Source of the DNA: Oryza sativa Japonica Group
Taxonomy: Eukaryota; Streptophyta; Magnoliopsida; Poales; Poaceae
Reading direction: 5' to 3'
Length of the DNA stretch: 64,000 nucleotides
NCBI RefSeq assembly: GCF_034140825.1
Contig: NC_089035.1
Span: 34,693,501 to 34,757,500, forward strand
Below, in pieces: positions 32,492 to 45,196 of the stretch (positions are counted from its first letter, which is position 1; every line of letters begins with the position of its first letter). Below the pieces are notes generated by a model, which ran no database searches, was not told where the DNA came from, and saw only the letters and a program-made list of their open reading frames with translations. The position numbers and the translations under genes were made by a program.

Positions 32492-33205
32492 GAGAAAATT
32501 GTATATCTACCATCGTATAAAATGGGATTCGCTCAAATACCATTGTTTAAATGGGTTTCGCTGGAATACCATCCTCAACCAAGGTGTCTTTGTTCAAATA
32601 CCATCCCAGACGAAAATGCCCCATAGTTCTTCTTCCTCTCTCCTTCCATCCCATCAGCTGAATAGTTCGCCGGCGACCACCACCGGCTCCACTGCCTCAC
32701 CGCCGTCGCTCGTGTCATCTTGGACATCGTCGCGCACTGCAGCCCCGACCAGACTCACCAGCCGCCATCACGTGCTCGCGTGGTCTCGGCTGGCCACCGT
32801 CATGCGCCGCCGCCCAACCCCGACTTGTCGTCCTCGCCGGTCGTGGTCGCGGTCGGTGCTGCCGCCGCCGCGACGAGAGAGAGAGAGAGGGGGGGAGGAG
32901 ACGCCCCGACTCGTCGGCCGCCGTCACGCGCCGCCTCGCTTGTGTCGTCTCTGCCGGCTGCCATCGCACGCCGCCACCCTGCTCCGACTTGCCAGCCAAT
33001 GACGACATGAGCGACGGACCGCCGGCGACCTATTCAGCCATTGGAGGGAGAGAGGGAGGAAGAAGAATAGCTAAGGGGCATTTTCGTCTGGGATGGTATT
33101 TGAGCAAAGACATCTTGGTTGAGGATGACATTCCAGCGAAGCCCATTTAAGCAATGGTATTTGAGCGAATCCCATCTTATGCGATGATAGATACACAATT
33201 TTCTC
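32492..33205. mobile_element. Mutator-like element with GC-rich interior
   Basis: TTTCCATGC (32483-32491) and TTTGCATGC (33206-33214) form a 9-bp duplication with one mismatch. The ends GAGAAAATTGTATATCTACC and, inverted, GAGAAAATTGTGTATCTATC continue as inverted repeats for about 160 bases. The GC-rich core (about 32650-33010) could be captured exon sequence, but no protein family is recognisable. Confidence 0.8.
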
Positions 33206-33214
33206 TTTGCATGC

Positions 33215-33589
33215 ACCGCAAACTGCTATCTATTTAGCACTGCCGCATTCCAAAGTACACACTCCTTTCTTCCCTTTTAGTAGCACCTTCTCTTTTCATA
33301 TGAAAAGTTTGAGATTTTGAATTGATTTTTTGATTCAAAATAAAAGTTTGATGTCACAGTTGTATGATTTGACTATAAAGTATTTGAGTTTTTAAATGAA
33401 AGTTTGATTTTGAGTTGAAATTTTTGTAATTCAAAATAAAAGTTATGGGGCCATGGTCGAAAGTTTCGTATGATTTGAGTTGAAATTTATATTATCTGAG
33501 CCGAAAGTTTTGTGAAAATGCTAATAAAAGGAAAAGGAGTTTATAATGGGAACATGCAAACAATGTGTAGCCACATGCAATCCTATATA
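33215..33589. other. AT-rich spacer
   Basis: Irregular GTTTGA/GTTGAAA repeats (33300-33530) similar to the interior of the element at 11808-12599. No gene. Confidence 0.4.
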
Positions 33590-33696
33590 CTCCTTCCATA
33601 AAAAAAATGAATCTAGAATTGGATGTGACTTATCCTATTACAACGAATATGGTCATAAGTCTAGTTATAGGTTTATTTTTTATGGGATAGAGGGAG
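33590..33696. mobile_element. Stowaway MITE
   Basis: CTCCTTCCATAAAAAAAATG and TTTTTTATGGGATAGAGGGAG are inverted ends with TA at 33588-33589 and 33697-33698. Confidence 0.75.
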
Positions 33697-33698
33697 TA

Positions 33699-34440
33699 GC
33701 GCAAGGGAGGAAGATATACTTAAAAGTTTATTAGCCGTGCAATGTAGATCTTGAAAGAAGACATTAATGAGATGATCAACAATTGTTATCTTGTTATACA
33801 TGGTGAAACTATTAATTTGACATATGCTTCATATCAAACTGTTATTTCGGTTTATATTCACGCCCTCGTGATATATGCTCAATGGGAAGTGACTGGCGTG
33901 TGCTTTGTGTCACGCATAGAAAAATCAATATTTTTTTAAGTACATAAGCCAAACGGAAAATGAATGGAATTGACCTAAGGGAACATTGAAAAGCTAAGCA
34001 CGTTAGAGTAGTTATTTACCTGCAGGATTTTTTTATACTTGTTTGTGCCCACAAGTTAATGAAATACATCTATACTTTTTAAACATATTTTTAAACATAT
34101 ATTGCCATGTGATTATATGTAATTGATTTTTGGTTAAGATTTATTGTGTCCACACAATATCTTATAATTGTACTTTCCGTTAAATACATTTGATGTACAA
34201 CATGAATTGAATTAAGCTCAAATGCATAGATTGCTAATATAAAAATTTGAAAATTATTAAATAAAATAAAATTGCATGTAGCGTTTAGCATGGGTATATT
34301 ACTAGTCATCCAAAAGAAAAAACAAATTCACTCACGTGCACTCCTTTGTAATTGGCGGGAATATATTCTAGTTACTTGAGGGGATGACCCCTCGTATACC
34401 TTTTCTCCTAAATGCACTGCTAATAGGTTTTTAAAAAAAA
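33699..34440. other. AT-rich spacer
   Basis: No gene or element recognised. Short frames (33751-33939, 34091-34309) have no family resemblance. Confidence 0.4.
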
Positions 34441-34443
34441 TCT

Positions 34444-37400
34444 TTAAAAAGTAACGATGTAGAGTATATTGACATCTATGATGCATACACCAAAAAATAA
34501 TCTTAAATTCGATCTACACCTTGAAAAAAAAAGATAATAATCTCCAATTTCTACAGCTTCAGAAAATAATCTCCAATTTTCATGATTAGCAATTGTTGTA
34601 TATATTTCTTCCTCTTCATCCGATAGTTTGCTAGGACCGTCTTCTTGAAAATTAAATTGTCCATTAATGATATATATATAATGAATTGCTGGACGAACAG
34701 GTGGTGTGAATTTTGGTGGTATGGAGGAGAAGATAATCCTGTATCTTCCATGTCCAAGTCTCCTGCAGACATCTTTCACAGCGCTTCCTAAATCAAATTG
34801 AAGGATCTGATCGAGGGTTGCATAGAAGGAATTCACAAGACCATGATCTATAATAGTTTGGAGAGATATTTCTTCATGGTTGTATGTGGGTAGGTTCCGG
34901 AATCTTTGGAGATTTATCTCAGCTTTGAGAACCAGGAATCTATAGGATGGGTCAGAGATTGCCTGATCATCTAGCCTTAAGAGAGGGAGCATATATATGA
35001 TTACTCGTATGGCTGGGTTTCTTTCTCTTCCTTCTAAGAGATCAAAGAAATAATCTTGGAGTCCAAGGAATATTTTCATTTGTCTCTCCTTAAACTTTTG
35101 CCAAACAAGATCGAGGATGTCTTGCCCAAAGCAAGATAAAGTTTGCTCCGTCTTGAAGCTTAATCTAGGTTGGAGATTTTCGTATGTGGTACTCATGGGA
35201 TTTTGGCTTTTAAGTTTCTTTTGGCAAGAATCTTTGTAGGCACAAGATCTACATGGTGCTTTTGGCTGGGTCCGGAGTATATATTGTGGAAGGAATGAAT
35301 TGGGATGATTATGCAGTATGTATGGTGTTTGGGGAATGGTATCATGCCTTTTTGTGGATGATGATGGTTTATTATGTGGAAAAGATTGCAATAGGTTATT
35401 GATATTTATGTGGAAAGCAACCATGCTCAAAGCAAGATCTGTTGAGATCAAAATCTTATCTGAGAATACCTTGGTATTCTTATCTGTTGCCATAGATTGT
35501 TCAACTTCCATGGGAAGTTTATCTTGGCCATCACGGGATTTCTCCTCGCGATAATCTAGTAACCTCTCCTCATGATGAGGGATATCTTGTAGTTTAGCCC
35601 TTTTTTCTGTTATCTTTTGATCTGAGGGCACGAAATTTTTGAAATAATATGCCAGGCCATTTAAGGCATGAGCTTTTTCTTTTTTGTTTTTTGCCTGCCA
35701 CAAGAGGTTTAATAACCCTTGTTGTAGCTCTGTTACTCTGAAATTGTGATTAAGTCGTTCTCCATGGCCTCTGGGCAGTTGGGGCAGTCTCCATGAACTC
35801 ATATTCGTGAACCATTCAGACTTTTGTGATGCCATTTCCCTGCATATATATTCAAAATTTTTAGTAGCTTTTAATAAATATCTATCTTCCTATGATGTCT
35901 TACCTGGCAAGTCCATAGATTTTGGAAGATATGATGGGAAGGAATTGTCATGTAGATATATTGTATTCACAACTTGTTCTCTTTTGGTCTGAACAAGCTG
36001 GTCAAGAATCTCATCTGTGTTAGACGAAAATCTTAGGCTCACCTGTTTGCCCATTATCTCAAATTGAATATCTTCGTTTGTGACAAGGAAGGGACGAATG
36101 AGTGATAAAAACGGTGTTCCTAAAATAACATCTTGCTTAAGATTTTTAACGAGTAGAAAAGATGTTTTAATGCAAACTTCAGATATGCAAATATAGATTT
36201 CAGGGATTTGATATTCTACTGTTAAAAGTCCTCCATCTGCCCCACGAATTCTGTGGGCGGCTTTACAGAAATATTTATGAGGGATAATACCTTCTCGAAT
36301 GCAATTGACATCAGCACCATAATCAATTAAAGTGATATACTGAAAGTAGGATCCGTCTATAAAACGATACATAACTTCTGTGTACCATTTTTGCTTCATA
36401 TATTTTTGAATGGTTCCAACAACCTGATCATCTTCTTGAATTGGTTCGTCCTTTTCTTCCATATGGAATCCTTCTTTTAATTCTAACATGTATAGACGCT
36501 TTCTTATTTCTTCTCAATATTGTTTCATAATTTTTTGGTCTTCGAATAGGCTGATCAAATCTGGTTTCTCATTCTTCTTTTTCTGTTCATCTAATCTTTT
36601 GAACACTTCATCAATAGAGAGGAATTTGCTCTTTTGAATATCCTTTTTTAGTTTATCCTTATCAGTCTTGACTCTTGAAAGGAATTTTTCGAGAACTCTT
36701 CTTTTTTCTTCTGGATCTTGAATGGTTTCAAAAGTATCGAGAACAAATTCTTCTAAACTGGTTAAAACGAGTATATTTTCATCAGACTCTTCTTCTGAAT
36801 TATCTGGCTCATAACAAGAGCAACCACTGTCTTGGCAACAATTAATCTCTGCATTTTTTTCTTCATCTGAACTTGAGTCATTGTCTATATTATTTAGTAT
36901 TGCTTCAAGTTTTTCTTTAACATCTTCTGATTCTGAATCTAACAAGGCTTGGATCTCTTTTTTAACTTTGGATTTGAAACATCTGTTAGCTATGTGTCCT
37001 TTCAAGCCACATCTGTAACAAATGGTTTCTTTGCTTTCAGTGTCTTGTGTTCTTATATTCTTATTGTAAATTCTTTTTGGTTTTCTTTTGGTAGCTTGAA
37101 AGCTCATCTTGCTTTTATCATTTGGTTTTGTCATAGGTTTGGAATGGGTTTTTCTTTTTCTATAGACATAAGGATCTTGAAAACCAAACTGATAGCAAAA
37201 AATCTCCCATTTCTCTTTTACCAAGAATCCTTTGTTTTTTGAGTTGATCTTTGATTTTTAGGTCATTGCAAAGCTCAGCCCCTACTAATTGTATCTTTTG
37301 TGTGATTTTTCCAATATCTAGATAGTGATAATTTATACTCCCTCCCCCTTCTTTTCTTAGGGAATTTCTAACCTTTTCAGCAAATAAAGGAGGTAAACCA

Positions 37401-38728
37401 GAAATATATTTTTCTTTCCAAAAGTCTTGATTAGGTTCTGGTAGGGTATATAGTTTTGACAAGAAAGTATCTTTATACCATCTAAAATCTGACATTGTTT
37501 TACATTTTAAATTTATCAATTGCTCTCTATTTTTTTTATAGATATCATGATAGTTTCCGGCAAAGTGAGAAATTATGTTATAGATTAAAGTGGCTAAGGC
37601 ATCAGAAATGTTACCGGTTGGATTCCCATTACCATCTCTATCGGGCAATGGCCTTCCTTGATCATCCCTTTTAACTGCGCAAAGAATCTCCTGTCTTTGA
37701 GTTTCATTTAAATAATTATTCCACCATCCTTTTAATTGACCAGAAAACCCAATGACAATCATATTGGCAGCTTCTCTTTCTTTGTTTCCATTAGCTATGC
37801 AGGCATTAGCATACATAATCATTTGATGACATAAAGTAAAGATTTGATATTCAGTAAAGCCATCTAAGTTCCATTCTACAATTTCTTTGCCATTGTAGTA
37901 AGTCATATTTTGAATCTGAGGCATTTCCTCAAACTGTAGGTCTGCATAAGTTGGTCGAGGGTAATAATTCCTAGTTGTGGAAGTAAGAGTAGAAGGTTTA
38001 AAAATCTTGTTGACCATATCATATTTTTCATTATCAGAAATCTCATTGATATTTTTATTTACTTTTAAATTATTTAGTTTTTAGGCTAGCTCACTGACTA
38101 GTTCTTCAGAAATTGCGGGTCCAAAAGCCTTTTGTTTTCCAAGTTTGATGTTAGGATCAATTGTTGGGACAAACATAGGACTAACAGACTGAGAACTCGA
38201 AGACTGAGAATTAGAGGGAATATTTATCTTTACCTCAGGTCTTCCTGTTTTGTAGCCTTCCATAAGGGTTGTCTCTATTCGATCTGTTTGTTGACCAAGA
38301 GAACGTAGAGATATATTTGCATAATTTTGTTGTTCTACCAAATGTCCTATGTGTTCAACCTTTGCTGTTTCTCTATATGTATTTTTAGAAATACTTTTTA
38401 GTGGACAAGCTTTTCCTCCATTATGAGATAATTGAATGGATTCAAATGGAGGATGAACAGAGTCTACCTTGTTTCCACTGGTTGTCTCCCATTCTATAGA
38501 AACCTTCTTGATAACAGTTAAATCTTCTGCTTCGGATTTTTGCTCTTTTTTCATCATGTTTTTTCCTTTGAAGAATTCTTCGAAGTGTCTGACTTGGCTA
38601 CTTTCATACCAATCAAAGAAAAAGATGTTCTTCCTTTGTTCTCTCATTTCTTTGTGCCAAAGTTCTCTTATCTTTAGTCTAAATGTTTCATCTATATCTT
38701 TTGAGGATATTGAGAAAAGTATTTCCAA
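34444..38728 (-). mobile_element. endogenous pararetrovirus, main block (Caulimoviridae, tungrovirus-like)
   Basis: A fossil copy of a plant pararetrovirus. Parts recognisable on the minus strand, in order: a region ahead of the capsid (about 38081-38728), a coat-protein-like domain (about 37160-38017), a CCHC zinc knuckle in an acidic, lysine-rich context (about 36514-37224), a retropepsin-like protease (about 35890-36489), and a long frame resembling the extra 3' ORF (P46-like) of rice tungro bacilliform virus relatives (34444-35835). No reverse transcriptase/RNase H part is recognised in the window. The AT-rich composition differs sharply from host genes. It looks broken and rearranged, with several breaks. 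Assignment to the endogenous tungro-virus-like group of rice rather than to florendoviruses is my inference. Age is uncertain, but long frames remain, so it is not among the oldest copies. Confidence 0.75.
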
Positions 38729-39625
38729 CTGGAAGATTCCTAAGGTTAATATTAAGGAAATATATCATGTAGGTACTTTTTCATTACTTAGTGACTACTA
38801 TATTAAAACAATTGAAAAAACTATTCCAATTAGTTCTTTGCATGAAACCCTGCATCTTCTTTCAGAAAGAGAAATCAATTCTATAATAGCTAAACATCAA
38901 TATCACTACCTTCACTTTGGTCTTATACAAGTTGCTTTCAGATCCTTGACTAGAAAGGGTTTGAACGTCTCTGTTCTGGCTTGTCTAAGAGATTGCAGAA
39001 ATAAAAGGTTCAAAGATTCCTTACTTGGCATGGTAGAAGCCAGCCTCAGTAATGGTCCTGTTTATTTTAACACCTTTCCTAATTTTTCTGTATCCCTCTC
39101 AGACACAAATATCCATAAAGTTCTCACTCTCAACTTACAAACATCTGGTTATGAACTAGAACCAGGGAGTGAAAACATCTCCGTTACCTACAGAGTTTAC
39201 TACAAAGCCATGACAACTTAAGCACCTTGTGCCAAACATTATACACCAAAAGGCCTAACCACTCTCCTTCAAACCAATCCTAATAACATATGTACTACCC
39301 CCAAAACCCTGAAATGGGATGAGATCACCCTGCCTGAGAAATGGGTTTTATCTCAAGCTGTTGAACCTAAGTCTATGGATCAATCAGAAGTCGAATCCTT
39401 GATTGAAATACCAGACGGAGATGTTGAGATAACATTTGCTTCAAAACAAAAAGCCTTTCTCCAGTCTAGACCTTCTGTCAGTCTAGATTCTAGGCCTAGG
39501 ACAAAACCTCAAAATGTTGTCTATGCTACCTATGAAGACAACTCCGACGAACCTTCAATCTCAGACTTCGATATCAATGTTATCGAGCTTGATGTTGGCT
39601 TTGTTATTGCCATAGAAGAATATGA
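38700..39625 (+). mobile_element. endogenous pararetrovirus, movement-protein block
   Basis: In the opposite orientation to the main block, and joined to it head to head, is a segment whose translation resembles a caulimovirid movement protein (about 38700-39221), followed by the region between movement and coat proteins (about 39375-39620). It stops at a long TA microsatellite. Head-to-head viral pieces bordered by AT dinucleotide repeats are known for rice endogenous pararetroviruses, which are thought to enter by illegitimate end joining. Broken fossil. Confidence 0.72.
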
Positions 39626-39727
<102 letters not shown>

Positions 39728-39779
39728 TCATAACCCAATAGGAGGGAGGAAAATTAGACTTATTCTGAGGAAACGCACG

Positions 39780-39965
39780 ATGGCCCATCATGCCTTTGGG
39801 CCGGCCCGGCACGGCCCGAGACGTGTTGGGCCATGCCTGGGCCGCGAGTGCGGCACGTGGGCTGGCACGGCACGGCCCGGTGCGTCGGTCGGGCCGTGCC
39901 GGCCTGACAATCCTCGGCCCAGGCACGGCTGGGCTGGGCCTTGCCGTGCCGGGCGGCCCACATGG
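39780..39965. repeat. GGCCCGGCACGGCCC-type repeat block
   Basis: Dense repeats of GGCACGGCCC, GGGCCGTGCC and GGGCTGGGCC in both orientations, similar in kind to 4440-4770. They look like subterminal repeats of a DNA transposon, but the ends are not resolved. Confidence 0.5.
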
Positions 39966-40696
39966 CCATCTATAGGTGGAGAGATGAGATGAGAGAGAAA
40001 ATGAGCCACCTCTTATGCAAGAGGTAACCACTACACAAAATTCAAGACAAAAGGAGAGAGAGGAAGAGTAGATTGGGCAAACAAATATTGGGGCTAGTGT
40101 ATTAGAATTAGTATAGATGTGATATATTGTACATGTTACCTCTACATTTATTAGTTGATGATGTGGTCAAGATTAGATGCAACATTCACCTTTTTTATAA
40201 AACTTGCCCTGATTGATGTTCTTGTTTTTCTCCGAGCGGCGAATGGGCGTTATAGCCCACACGGCCACACTATTGGGCAGTTGGGGGCTGGGCTTAAGTT
40301 AGTTCTGCAGCTGCGTTTGGCGGTTGGCAACACGAGCAAAATTTTAAAATCTATCTGACTATCCGGTCTCTCCCTTTCCAAAATTTTAAAATATATCCTG
40401 TCAAATTTTATAAAACAAATTATACAACTATAGAAAAACATGCATACACCTAGTGATCTTAGATGTTAAAAAAAATACTTTCTACCATCGAGATGTAGTT
40501 ACAACTCTCATACGTCGAAAAGGAAACGAGATCCCACAGTGAAGTCAGAGAAATACAGTGTTGTGACTTTAGGGTATTCTCAGCCGTCTGATTTACAGCG
40601 AACGAACGAGATCGATCGCTATTGTTTGTCACAGTTGCTACAATAAATAACTGCAAATCACTGTTTTACACTGTAGCACAAGACACATTTTACTTT
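39966..40696. other. intergenic
   Basis: The block 40235-40335 (CACACGGCCACAC, GTTCTGCAGCTGCGTTTGGCGG) matches part of the copy 4 3' flank and is probably a dispersed repeat. No gene. Confidence 0.35.
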
Positions 40697-40731
40697 GCTC
40701 CTCTGCCTTTAGCACCTAAAGGCAGAGGAGC
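40697..40731. repeat. perfect 16-bp hairpin
   Basis: GCTCCTCTGCCTTTAG, loop CAC, then its exact complement CTAAAGGCAGAGGAGC. Could be a fused pair of transposon ends or a structural element. Confidence 0.9.
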
Positions 40732-42131
40732 CGGATCCGTCAAAAAGTGATAACAATTATATATAAGGACTCTATGTAAAGGGATCATCCAAATGGCATT
40801 GAAATGTTTTTCCTCCTCCAAACAGTTGTCTCTATGATCCTTGAATCAAGATCAAACCATGGACACCATTCTCTACCTATTTTTCATCTAATAAACAAAT
40901 CCAAACGAGAAGACAACATGTCATCGTCACCTCTACTGGGCTCTTCATCTGTTGCATTGTCCTCATCTCTGTTGGCCACTCCAATGGCACCATCATCGCG
41001 GACAACCGTCACCTCATAACCACTACCTCTTCCTCCCCAGCCACATCAAGTTGCCGGGCCTCCTGACCACTTTTCCCTTGGTTCCCTTATCATTGATCTT
41101 ACATATCGTCTTCTAACCATTTACACCGATGGCACCACCATGTCCTCGTTTTTTCCACTGTGCTCATCACCAACCGTCTCTTAGTTGTCGTTCCGAGCAT
41201 CCTTCTAGACTCAAAAGCTCCCCCTCTTCCTCCTCCTAACCTTGTCCGTTTGTGGCAATATTCTTTCTCTTTTTGGACTCAACCACAAAGGATCCATCTA
41301 AATCAATTAGCAAACTTTTGCTTCGATTTTCTAGGGTACTTTGCAAGTGTACCAATAAATTCTTTGTTAGTAAAGAATCAAATGCTAGAGAATTCATTTA
41401 TCCTCCCACCCTGTAACCCAACTCAACCATTTGTTATCACAAAATTAGCTCATTGGAGTTCACCGGAGATGGAGAGGATGACCAATGATATGCGAATCTT
41501 TGGCCAACATCTGAAGGTCGCATATTCTTGCCCTCTGTCACGGGCTAGGAGATTGGAAGGAGGGTTACGGCGAAGGGAGTATTTGAACGAAGTAACCGGG
41601 CGTGGTCCTGGACCTTGCCGGCGCGGAGGTGCCGTGATCGGCGCCGCACTAGCGAGGCAGGAAAGGAGCGATAGATTGGTTTTCTGATTGCTTGTTTTTT
41701 CCATGCGCCATACTGGCCCTTTAAGTAAAGATTACAATGCCATCTAACAAACTCTTAGAGATAAAGATCAAACTAACAAACTTTAACAGACTCTGAAACA
41801 AACGAAAACAAATCCTGCGTATCTACTGTTTGCCGTTTTGCTGTTGTCGCTGATCCTTGCGCCTGCGGACGTAGTGCATTCCCCACATGACACCCTCTCT
41901 CATCATCATTACATATGACTACATGAGCTCCCGAAGTCCACATGACTTTCGGCGTGCCCATGTTGGGAAAATTCTAATATTATCCCAATCAAAGCTCTTA
42001 CGTGGTAGAGCGGCGCGGGAACCAAGGACGAGGACAAACTCGTTTCTGATTGCATCCAATGTTCATCGTCTGGCCCTTCGTGATCAAAGAGTCTTCTTTT
42101 TTTTGGGGGGGGGATTTCCCTTGAAACTATA
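40732..42131. other. intergenic, no supported gene
   Basis: The pyrimidine-rich frames at 40804-41019 and 41160-41687 lack any recognisable domain and are interrupted between them; they may be remnants of a retrotransposon or decayed gene. Confidence 0.3.
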
Positions 42132-42246
42132 CTTTTTCCGTACCAGAATAAGTTAATCTATTACGGGATGTCACATATTCTAGTTCTGTAAATCTGACGA
42201 ATATATCACATTCGTAATAGATTAACCTATTCTGAGGTGGAGGAAG
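42132..42246. mobile_element. Stowaway-like MITE
   Basis: CTTTTTCCGTACCAGAATAA and TTCTGAGGTGGAGGAAG with TA at 42130-42131 and 42247-42248. The inner arms GTTAATCTATTACG and CGTAATAGATTAAC pair perfectly. Confidence 0.8.
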
Positions 42247-42379
42247 TAGATAAGAAGTAGACCGTTGCTTCTCATGGGATTTGAATTAGCTCAAACTAAT
42301 TTCATGACCATTATTCTTTGCCACATTTAACATTGTTCATCTTCTCCTCTTTTCTTCGGTGTGTTGTAAAGGATAGTAG

Positions 42380-42490
42380 ATGATATGCACAACTATGTTT
42401 GTTGCTTTACCATACGAAACTATCTCCTAATCCTTAATAAAATTGGTCGGCATCTCTAGCCGGGTTTGCAAAAAAAAAAGAAAGAAAAAC
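42380..42490 (+). mobile_element. possible LINE 3' end with poly(A)
   Basis: TTAATAAAATTGGTCGGCATCTCTAGCCGG followed by TTTGC and an A-run is similar to 3' ends of rice L1-type LINEs. No coding part is recognised upstream. Confidence 0.35.
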
Positions 42491-43039
42491 AGTTCATAAA
42501 CATAGAAGTCCACAAAAGTGTGTAGAAATTTAGATCTAGAAGCACTCTCAACTTGGAGGCTGCTACAAATTAGACGTCCGATCTATTACAAAAGATCGGA
42601 CGGTGTTGCACTATATTATCACAAAGTGTTTCACATGTTGCACCACTCCACGAAAAATGTTTCGATGAAAATGTTTCAGATGTTTCATCAATCGAGGAAA
42701 AATGTTTCATTGCTTGAACAAAATTGTTTCAATCAAATGCAACATCTGAAATAGGTTGCTTGCAACACTAAGAATCAGTAAAATGCAACACCAAATCCAA
42801 ACAAAATTAAACACCTTAATACAATAAAATGCAACAAGATAAAACAATATGCTGCAACATCACTAAAACTCCAATAAAATGAACCCATCTTTGTCTTCTT
42901 CTACGGCTAGCTGCTAGAATCAAGAAATTGATGCTTGTGGGAGAAGAATAGTGGCACAAGGTTGGCGACCTCGCCCAAGACCAGTCGCATTGTCCAGTCC
43001 TCACCGACAGCCAAATCTAGCACCTCTGCCACATCACCA

Positions 43040-43375
43040 TCGTTGTTGTGTGGCCGTCGGCGAGGTCCAGCGCCTCTTCCCCAATCCTGCGTTATCTGCA
43101 CTCTGCCGCCGTGTGATCGCTGGCGAGGTCCAGCACCTCCTCCTCAATCCTATGTTGTCTACCCCGCCATGTGGCCGCTGACGAGGTCCATCGCCTCCTC
43201 CCTCCCATGCGTCGCCTTGCCCCGCCGCTGTCGTGTGGCTGCCGACGAGGTCCATCGCCTCCTCCCTACCACGCGCAGCCTTGCCCCGCTGCCGTCATGT
43301 GGCCGCCAGCGAGGTCGAGTACCTCCTCCCTATCACGTGCCGCCTTGCTCCGGTGTCGACACCAGCGACGATGCC
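43040..43375. repeat. GC-rich minisatellite, unit about 62 bp
   Basis: Five units anchored on GCGAGGTCCA/GACGAGGTCCA at about 43062, 43125, 43183, 43247 and 43311, with GTGTGGCCGC and CGCCTCCTCCCT words. Frames through it are repeat artefacts. Confidence 0.75.
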
Positions 43376-43561
43376 TCGCCTTGGCTTGCAACCCCCTGTG
43401 TAGAGGCGTTGAAAAGAGAGAGACTTTGAGAAGAGGGAATGTGTGGTGGAGGAGGTGACTGAGATATTTGGATAAGAACACGAAGCATTTTTCGTCTAAC
43501 TTATTGAGGCCAAAGTAGTAACCCAGTTCAATGTTGGACCGTTGATTAAGCATCAACAGTT

Positions 43562-45080
43562 GAGAATTTTCAGAATATGCCATCGAATTCGCACTACTTT
43601 CAGGATATGCCACCCAATTCGTGCTACTTTCAGAATACGCCATCGGAGCACGAATTTCCTTCGTTCCGTGCCACTCCGTCTCTTCCGTCCATAGCTCCGT
43701 CGTCTTCTCCGCCCGGCGCCGTTCGCCGCCGGTGCCCGTGTCAGCCGCGCCGGCGTCCGTCCATCACCGGCATCGTCCATCCTCGTCGGCGTCCGTCGTC
43801 GTCATCGTCGTCCACGGCTCGGTGGGCGCGGAGGGAAGGAGTCCGCCACCGCCCGCGCCGGCGTCAGTCGTCGGCATCGTCGTTGTCCACCGCCCGCGCC
43901 GCGCGCGCCCGTGTCAGCCACGGCGTTGTCCGTTCGCCGTCACCGCCATCGTCGTCCTCCACCGCCCGCGCATCGCGTCCTCCGGCTGGAGCATGCCGGC
44001 GAGGGTGCCCTGTCCTCGTCCTCCTCATCTTCCTCCCCACCACCACGGACGCCGCCCCCCCATTGTACACAGCTGCCGCATTCCGCCTCGCCCCACCATC
44101 CACAAGGGGCTTCTCCCCCACCCCTTCCCCGCCGCCGCCCCATTCTGCAGCCGCAGCCGCTTCGCCCGCAGCCGCAGCCGCCGCTTCGCCCGCCGCCGCA
44201 GCCGCTGCTAACACTCGCGGCCGCGCTCACCATCCGTCCCCTTCAACTTCTACAAGCGACTCCCCGCCAAGTCCGACGTCCTCCTCTGAACAATCCAAGT
44301 ATCCAACTACTACCTACCCATTCCGTTCCCTTCCGTCCTTGCCAATTCACACTCATCATCTGGACCAAGTACGTGCAGCAGCAACAACATACAAGGAGTT
44401 TTTACCGGCCGCCCTCTACTCTCAGGGTGTGTTTGAGGGGAAGGGGATTGAGGAGATTGAGAAGATACGCAAAACGAGGTGAGCCATTAGCTCATGATTA
44501 ATTAAGTATTAACTATTTTAAATTTCAAAAATGGATTAATATGGTTTTTTAAAGCAACTTTCCTATAGAAATTTTTTGCAAAAAACGCACCGTTTAGTAG
44601 TTTGAAAAGCGTGCGCGCGGAAAACGAGACTCAATCTCCCCAAACACCCTGGAACGAACGGTGCCTCAAAATTCACAAGGCGCGCACACGAGGTCCAGTC
44701 CCGGGCGGTAGTAGACGCAGACGCAGACAGTCAGCTTCGCCCGCCGCCGCAGCCGCTGCTAGCACTCGCGGCCGCGCTCGCCCCGCTGCTAGTACTCGCG
44801 TCGCGCTCGCCTCCCTCCGCGCCCACGCCATGCCGTGGACGACGACGATGGACGCCAACGAGGATGGACGATGCCGGCGACGGACGGGTGTCGGCGCGGG
44901 CGGTGGCGGACTGACGACGGCGGTGCCGGGCGGAGAAGACGACGGTGCTACGAACGGAAGAGACAGAGTGGCACGGAACAAAGGAAATTCGTGCTCCGAT
45001 GGCGTATTCTGAAAGTAGCATGAATTGGATGGCATATTCTGAAAGTAGTGCGAATTCGATGGCATATTCTGAAAATTCTC
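43562..45080. mobile_element. Mutator-like element with long inverted repeats and GC-rich cargo
   Basis: GAGAATTTTCAGAATATGCC at the left is exactly complementary to the right end at 45061-45080, and inverted similarity runs about 170 bases inward (GTGCTACTTTCAGAATACGCC, GAGCACGAATTTCCTT). The interior is GC-rich (43700-44400, 44690-44960) and partly duplicated (CTTCGCCCGCCGCCGCAGCC at about 44184 and 44733). It may be captured host exon DNA of unknown origin. Another MITE sits inside (44425-44649). Confidence 0.75.
44425..44649. mobile_element. nested MITE (GGGTGTGTTTG ends)
   Basis: The ends GGGTGTGTTTGAGGGGA and TCTCCCCAAACACCC are inverted repeats. The interior (GAGCCATTAGCTCATGATTA, GTTTAGTAGTTTG, GCGTGCGCGCGGAAAACGAG) is typical of an abundant rice MITE. 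The target duplication is not clear. Confidence 0.7.
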
Positions 45081-45196
45081 GCACTCAACAAATCGACTAA
45101 CTTAATCAAATAAGCAACATCACTCCATAATCTGCGCCTCTGCGGACTTCACGAGGCTGGCATCTCCATCGTCCAATCCAAAATCACCAATTCGAC

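Noticed and set aside
42935-43458. Frames through the 43-kb minisatellite
   Set aside because: Pro/Arg/Ser-rich translations of a tandem repeat.
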